Assembly (NCBI RefSeq): GCF_000378425.1
Contig: NZ_KB899813.1
Span: forward strand, 1-64,000
DNA length: 64,000 nt
DNA from: Cohnella laeviribosi DSM 21336
GTDB taxonomy: Bacteria > Bacillota > Bacilli > Paenibacillales > Paenibacillaceae
Reading direction: 5' to 3'
Shown: in pieces, positions 60,944 to 64,000 of the stretch
Position numbering within the stretch: position 1 is the stretch's first letter
How the letters are laid out: each line of letters starts with the position of its first letter
Program-made: the position numbers and the translations under genes
The notes under the pieces: generated by a model
Databases searched by the model: none
The model's input: only the letters and a program-made list of their open reading frames with translations
What the model was told of the DNA's origin: nothing

Positions 60944-62953
60944 ATGAATCGCTCGGAAATGATGGGCGTCTTCCTGTCTGAAGCGGAAGAGCTGCTCCAA
61001 CTGCTGGAGATCGAAATTCTGCATCTGGAACAGCAGGGCGAGTCTCCGCAGATCATCCAAAACATTTTTCGGATTGCGCATACGTTAAAGGGCTCGTCGG
61101 CTGCAATGGGTTTCGAGGACATGAAGCTGCTGACGCACGAAATGGAAAATATTTTTGACAAGATTCGAAATCAGCTTCTGCCGGTGACGCAGCAGGTGGT
61201 GGATGTCCTTTTTCAATGTCTGGATCACTTGAACGGGATGAAGAAGGAAATCGAACAGGAAGGCGCCACAAGAACCGATATCGATGCCATCGTTCATCGA
61301 TTGCGGCAATTGGAAACAAGCGCGCAAGAGCAGCCCGAATGGGCGAACAAGCCGCTTGAAGATCAACAACGATTAAAAAAGTGGATATGCAAAATCCGTT
61401 TGTCCGAGCATTGCGAGATGAAGCTTCCGCGGGCCCATATCGTGTTCAACCATCTGAAGAAGTGGGGCGCCGTTCTCGCGACGGAACCGGAGTGGGACCG
61501 CGCGACCGAAGAAACGAACCTCCGTGAATTTTCCTATATCGTCGAGACGAACGCGGATTCCGATGCCCTCCGGCAGGCGCTCAGCCAGCTTATGGATATC
61601 GAGGAGGCCGAAGTGCTGCCTTTTGCCAATGACCGTTTGGATCATGTCCTCGTGCCCTTGACAGATGCGAATCGGGAAGCGGAGCCGGAGAAGCCGATCC
61701 CAAGCCAGGACAGAAAGGAAGAGAAGAAGACCGGACAAACGATTCGCGTCGATGTGGAGCAACTGGAGAGCCTGATGAACTTGGTCGGCGAACTGGTCAT
61801 CGACCAGACCCGAATCGCCCAAATCGGCAATGTGCTGCGCGACCGGTACGCTTCGGATGAAAGGATCGACGATCTGGAGCGGATTTCCAACCATTTCAGC
61901 CGCATCATCGGGGAGCTTCAGGAATCCGTGATGAAGACGCGGATGCTTCCCGTCGAGCGCTTGTTCAACCGGTTTCCAAGAATGGTGCGGGATTTGGCCC
62001 GGACGCTGAACAAGGATGTCAACCTGCTGCTGGAAGGGAAAGAAACCGAACTGGACCGGACCGTCATTGAGGAAATTAGCGATCCGCTGATTCACCTGAT
62101 CCGCAACGCCATAGACCACGGGCTGGAAGAAGCGGAGGTTAGAAGGAAACGGGGAAAACCGCTTAAAGGCACGATAAGGATTCGGGCTTCCCATCAAGAA
62201 AATCACGTGGTGATGACGGTAGAGGATGACGGGGCGGGCATTGACGCGGAGAAAGTAAAGGAATCCGCCATCCGCAAACAATTGATCGCGGCGAAAGACG
62301 CCGAGATGATGTCGGAGCAGGAATGGATTCAGCTTATTTTCCTTCCCGGTTTTTCAACGGCCCAAACGGTAAGCGACATATCGGGGCGCGGCGTCGGGAT
62401 GGACATTGTCCGAAACCATATCGAAAAGTTGAACGGATTGATCGATGTCGAAACCCGTCTGGGCGAAGGAACGAAGTTCACGATCAAGTTGCCTTTGACT
62501 TTAGCCATTTTGCGGGGACTGCTGATCAAGTTCCAGGAAACCACGTATGCTTTGCCCATGAACAGCGTGATCGAAATCGTCCGGATTTCGAAACAGGACA
62601 TCCACACCGTGAAGGGACAAGCCGTTGTCAAAATCCGAGAAAAAATGATTCCGCTCATCGGTCTTCACGAATTGTTCCGAATGCCGAGCGTCAGAAGAAC
62701 AACGCAAAATGTATTTATCGTGGTTCTCGGACTGGCGGAAAAGCGGCTCGGTCTGGTGGTCGATGAATTGATCGGCAGCCAGGAAATTGTCGTCAAATCC
62801 ATCGGTTCCTATATCGGACAGATCGAAGGCGTCTCGGGGGCCACCATTCTGGGTGACGGGAGCGTAGCGCTGATCTTGGACGTCACCGGAATCTTCAAAT
62901 TGGCAAACAGCCTGAAATCGTTCGACTCCGAAGTCATGGGCGATGCCGGCTAA
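60944..62953 (+). CDS. cheA: Chemotaxis-type histidine kinase CheA
   Basis: A 669-residue CheA. The Hpt domain carries phospho-His 46 in RIAHTLKGSSAAMG. A middle P2-like region (about 150-250) precedes the dimerisation domain (IRVDVEQLESLMNLVGELVIDQTRI). The ATPase boxes are NAIDHGLE, DDGAGID and GRGVGMDIV, and the protein ends in a CheW-like domain. The ATG at 60944 follows GGGAGAG, 14 bases after cheW. No cheY, cheB or cheR lies in the visible part. The cluster continues beyond the window. Confidence 0.9.
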   Translation: MNRSEMMGVFLSEAEELLQLLEIEILHLEQQGESPQIIQNIFRIAHTLKGSSAAMGFEDMKLLTHEMENIFDKIRNQLLPVTQQVVDVLFQCLDHLNGMKKEIEQEGATRTDIDAIVHRLRQLETSAQEQPEWANKPLEDQQRLKKWICKIRLSEHCEMKLPRAHIVFNHLKKWGAVLATEPEWDRATEETNLREFSYIVETNADSDALRQALSQLMDIEEAEVLPFANDRLDHVLVPLTDANREAEPEKPIPSQDRKEEKKTGQTIRVDVEQLESLMNLVGELVIDQTRIAQIGNVLRDRYASDERIDDLERISNHFSRIIGELQESVMKTRMLPVERLFNRFPRMVRDLARTLNKDVNLLLEGKETELDRTVIEEISDPLIHLIRNAIDHGLEEAEVRRKRGKPLKGTIRIRASHQENHVVMTVEDDGAGIDAEKVKESAIRKQLIAAKDAEMMSEQEWIQLIFLPGFSTAQTVSDISGRGVGMDIVRNHIEKLNGLIDVETRLGEGTKFTIKLPLTLAILRGLLIKFQETTYALPMNSVIEIVRISKQDIHTVKGQAVVKIREKMIPLIGLHELFRMPSVRRTTQNVFIVVLGLAEKRLGLVVDELIGSQEIVVKSIGSYIGQIEGVSGATILGDGSVALILDVTGIFKLANSLKSFDSEVMGDAG

Positions 62954-62991
62954 CCCGATCCATTTTGCACGGCGTAAGGGGGAATGAATCG

Positions 62992-63477
62992 TTGACATCG
63001 GACCAGCCGATCAGGCAGTTGGTTACCTTTCGAATCGAAACGGAAGAGCTCGGACTTCCCATTTCGGATGTTTATGAAATTATTTTTGTTCCTCAAGTCA
63101 CATCGATTGCGAAAGCGCCCAAATCCATCGTCGGCGTGATCAATCTTCGCGGGGAAATCATACCGGTCGTCGATCTGCGGATTCAATTTTGGAAAGAACC
63201 GATCAAGTCCAAAAAACAGCGCATCGTGATCACCCGCTCCCAAGGCCGAGTGATCGGGCTGTTGGTCGACGAAGTGAAAGAAGTGCTGCGAATCGAGGAA
63301 AACAGCCTGGAGCCGGTTCCCGACACGATCGCGACGGCGCAAACGGCTTATATGAGAGCCATCTGTAAAATGGACCACCGTCTCATTATCTTGCTTGATC
63401 TGGACCGCTTGTTAAGCAAGCTGGAAATGGATTTCATCATCAATGAAGTGCAAACGAGGGAGGCAAACATACGATGA
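62992..63477 (+). CDS. cheW: CheW-like adaptor (second copy)
   Basis: A 161-residue second CheW (QLVTFRIETEELGLPISDVYEIIFVPQVTSIAKAPKSIVGVINLRGEIIPVVDLR). The TTG at 62992 has AAGGGGG 9 bases upstream; a 3-codon frame ATG-AAT-CGT-TGA (62984-62995) overlaps it. Its stop overlaps the receptor start (ATGA). Two CheW copies around one CheA are common in alternative, non-flagellar chemosensory clusters. Confidence 0.85.
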   Translation: MTSDQPIRQLVTFRIETEELGLPISDVYEIIFVPQVTSIAKAPKSIVGVINLRGEIIPVVDLRIQFWKEPIKSKKQRIVITRSQGRVIGLLVDEVKEVLRIEENSLEPVPDTIATAQTAYMRAICKMDHRLIILLDLDRLLSKLEMDFIINEVQTREANIR

Positions 63478-64000
63478 GCGCTTTGAAAAAAAACATGCTT
63501 CGAAATGCGATGAAGTTTGCAGGAGTTTCCCAATCCATTGAAGCGGCCATCACCGATTCCAAAAGCATGGAACAAAACTTGAAGGATCTTGCCGTCATTA
63601 CGGAACAGATTTCTCACGGGACCAGAGAGCAGTCGTCGGCCCTTGAATCCGCATCCGGCATTGTTGTGGAGATATCGAAATCCATTGAAGGGGTAAGCCA
63701 AAACTCGGATCGTCTGACGGCTTCCGCAAGTGAGATCGCGGAAGCCGTCCAGGAGATGGCCGCTTCCGTTCAGCAGGTTGCCGGCAACAGCCAAAACACG
63801 GCAGGCTCCGTGGAGCAGATTTCCGCTTTCATTGAAGAAATGGGACAATCGATCAAAGGCGTAGCCGACAATGCGGCGAGCATGACCGCCTCGGCGGAAG
63901 AAGCGTCGAGCGCCATCCAGGAGATGGTGGTTTCCATTCAGCAGGTTGCCGGCAACAGCGAAAGTACGGCAAGTTCCGTGGAGCAAATTTCCGCTTCCAT
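63474..64000 (+). CDS. Cytoplasmic methyl-accepting chemotaxis-like receptor (partial, runs off the window)
   Basis: At least 175 residues, open to the window end. There is no signal or membrane span; it starts MSALKKNMLRNAMKFAG and goes straight into a helical coiled coil. A ~56-residue block repeats: SIEGVSQNSDRLTASASEIAEAVQEM...VQQVAGNSQNTAGSVEQISA recurs as SIKGVADNAASMTASAEEASSAIQEM...IQQVAGNSESTASSVEQISA. These are the repeating HAMP-like/receptor heptads of soluble receptors. GGGAGG lies upstream and the start overlaps the cheW stop. A soluble receptor implies sensing of a cytoplasmic signal. Confidence 0.8.
   Translation, partial: MSALKKNMLRNAMKFAGVSQSIEAAITDSKSMEQNLKDLAVITEQISHGTREQSSALESASGIVVEISKSIEGVSQNSDRLTASASEIAEAVQEMAASVQQVAGNSQNTAGSVEQISAFIEEMGQSIKGVADNAASMTASAEEASSAIQEMVVSIQQVAGNSESTASSVEQISAS

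Noticed and set aside
1-64000. CRISPR array, tRNA, rRNA or prophage structural genes
   Set aside because: No spaced direct-repeat array, tRNA-like cloverleaf, rRNA sequence or phage head/tail gene was recognised. The lone recombinase is not accompanied by phage or conjugation genes.

Overview
The window looks like a chromosomal segment of a Paenibacillus- or Cohnella-type member of the Paenibacillaceae. The evidence is the moderately high GC, strong AAGGAGG-type ribosome binding sites, many TTG and GTG starts, solute-binding-protein/two-permease sugar importers that lack their own ATPase, YesM/YesN two-component systems and many secreted polysaccharide-degrading enzymes. No rRNA, tRNA or CRISPR array was seen.

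Layout. (1) 125-8221: a glucan-type locus with a secreted GH30 glycosidase plus binding domain, a LacI-type repressor, an importer (two permeases, lipoprotein) and a cytosolic GH30 enzyme; four copies of a TGWAATCG-type palindrome sit at its promoters. (2) 8342-13463 (minus): an importer led by an unrecognised probable alpha/alpha-barrel protein. (3) 13695-33315: a 15-gene amino-sugar locus with AGE-family epimerase, GH3 hexosaminidase-like enzyme, importer, YesMN-type two-component system, FAD oxidoreductase, two Gfo/Idh/MocA proteins, NagB-like, NagA, a secreted DUF4855-like protein, NanE and a ROK kinase. Together they outline HexNAc uptake and conversion to fructose-6-phosphate. (4) 33298-34431: a cyclic-di-GMP-I riboswitch directly upstream of a 32-residue holin-like toxin-type peptide, between two near-identical terminator repeats, then a DJ-1/PfpI protein. 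(5) 34601-36040: an AT-rich patch with a YdeI-like protein, a decayed partial duplicate of it and a small secreted protein. (6) 36160-40016: an AraC-type regulator and two secreted pectate lyases (PL9, PL1). (7) 40275-42787: a chemoreceptor and an ankyrin protein. (8) 42784-49444: a beta-mannoside-type locus with LacI repressor, DUF1861 protein, GH130 enzyme and importer, with a perfect TTGTAACGTTACAA operator.

(9) 49684-57113: the most unusual regulatory unit. A soluble four-PAS histidine kinase and a ComA-like response regulator are followed by an FtsX-type ABC system and a His-containing lipoprotein. The kinase promoter carries a perfect ComA-box (TTGCGG-N4-CCGCAA) plus a third half-site. 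The ABC promoter carries four TTTGCGSG sites spaced exactly 21 bp apart. In both promoters the last site lies 29 bp before the -10 element. (10) 57220-58986: an ABC exporter. (11) 59171-60378: a tyrosine recombinase between perfect 73-bp inverted repeats that duplicate its own ribosome binding site and start, so inversion would leave the gene intact but reversed. (12) 60488-64000: a chemosensory cluster (CheW, CheA, CheW, cytoplasmic receptor) whose first ribosome binding site lies in a run of 12 G.
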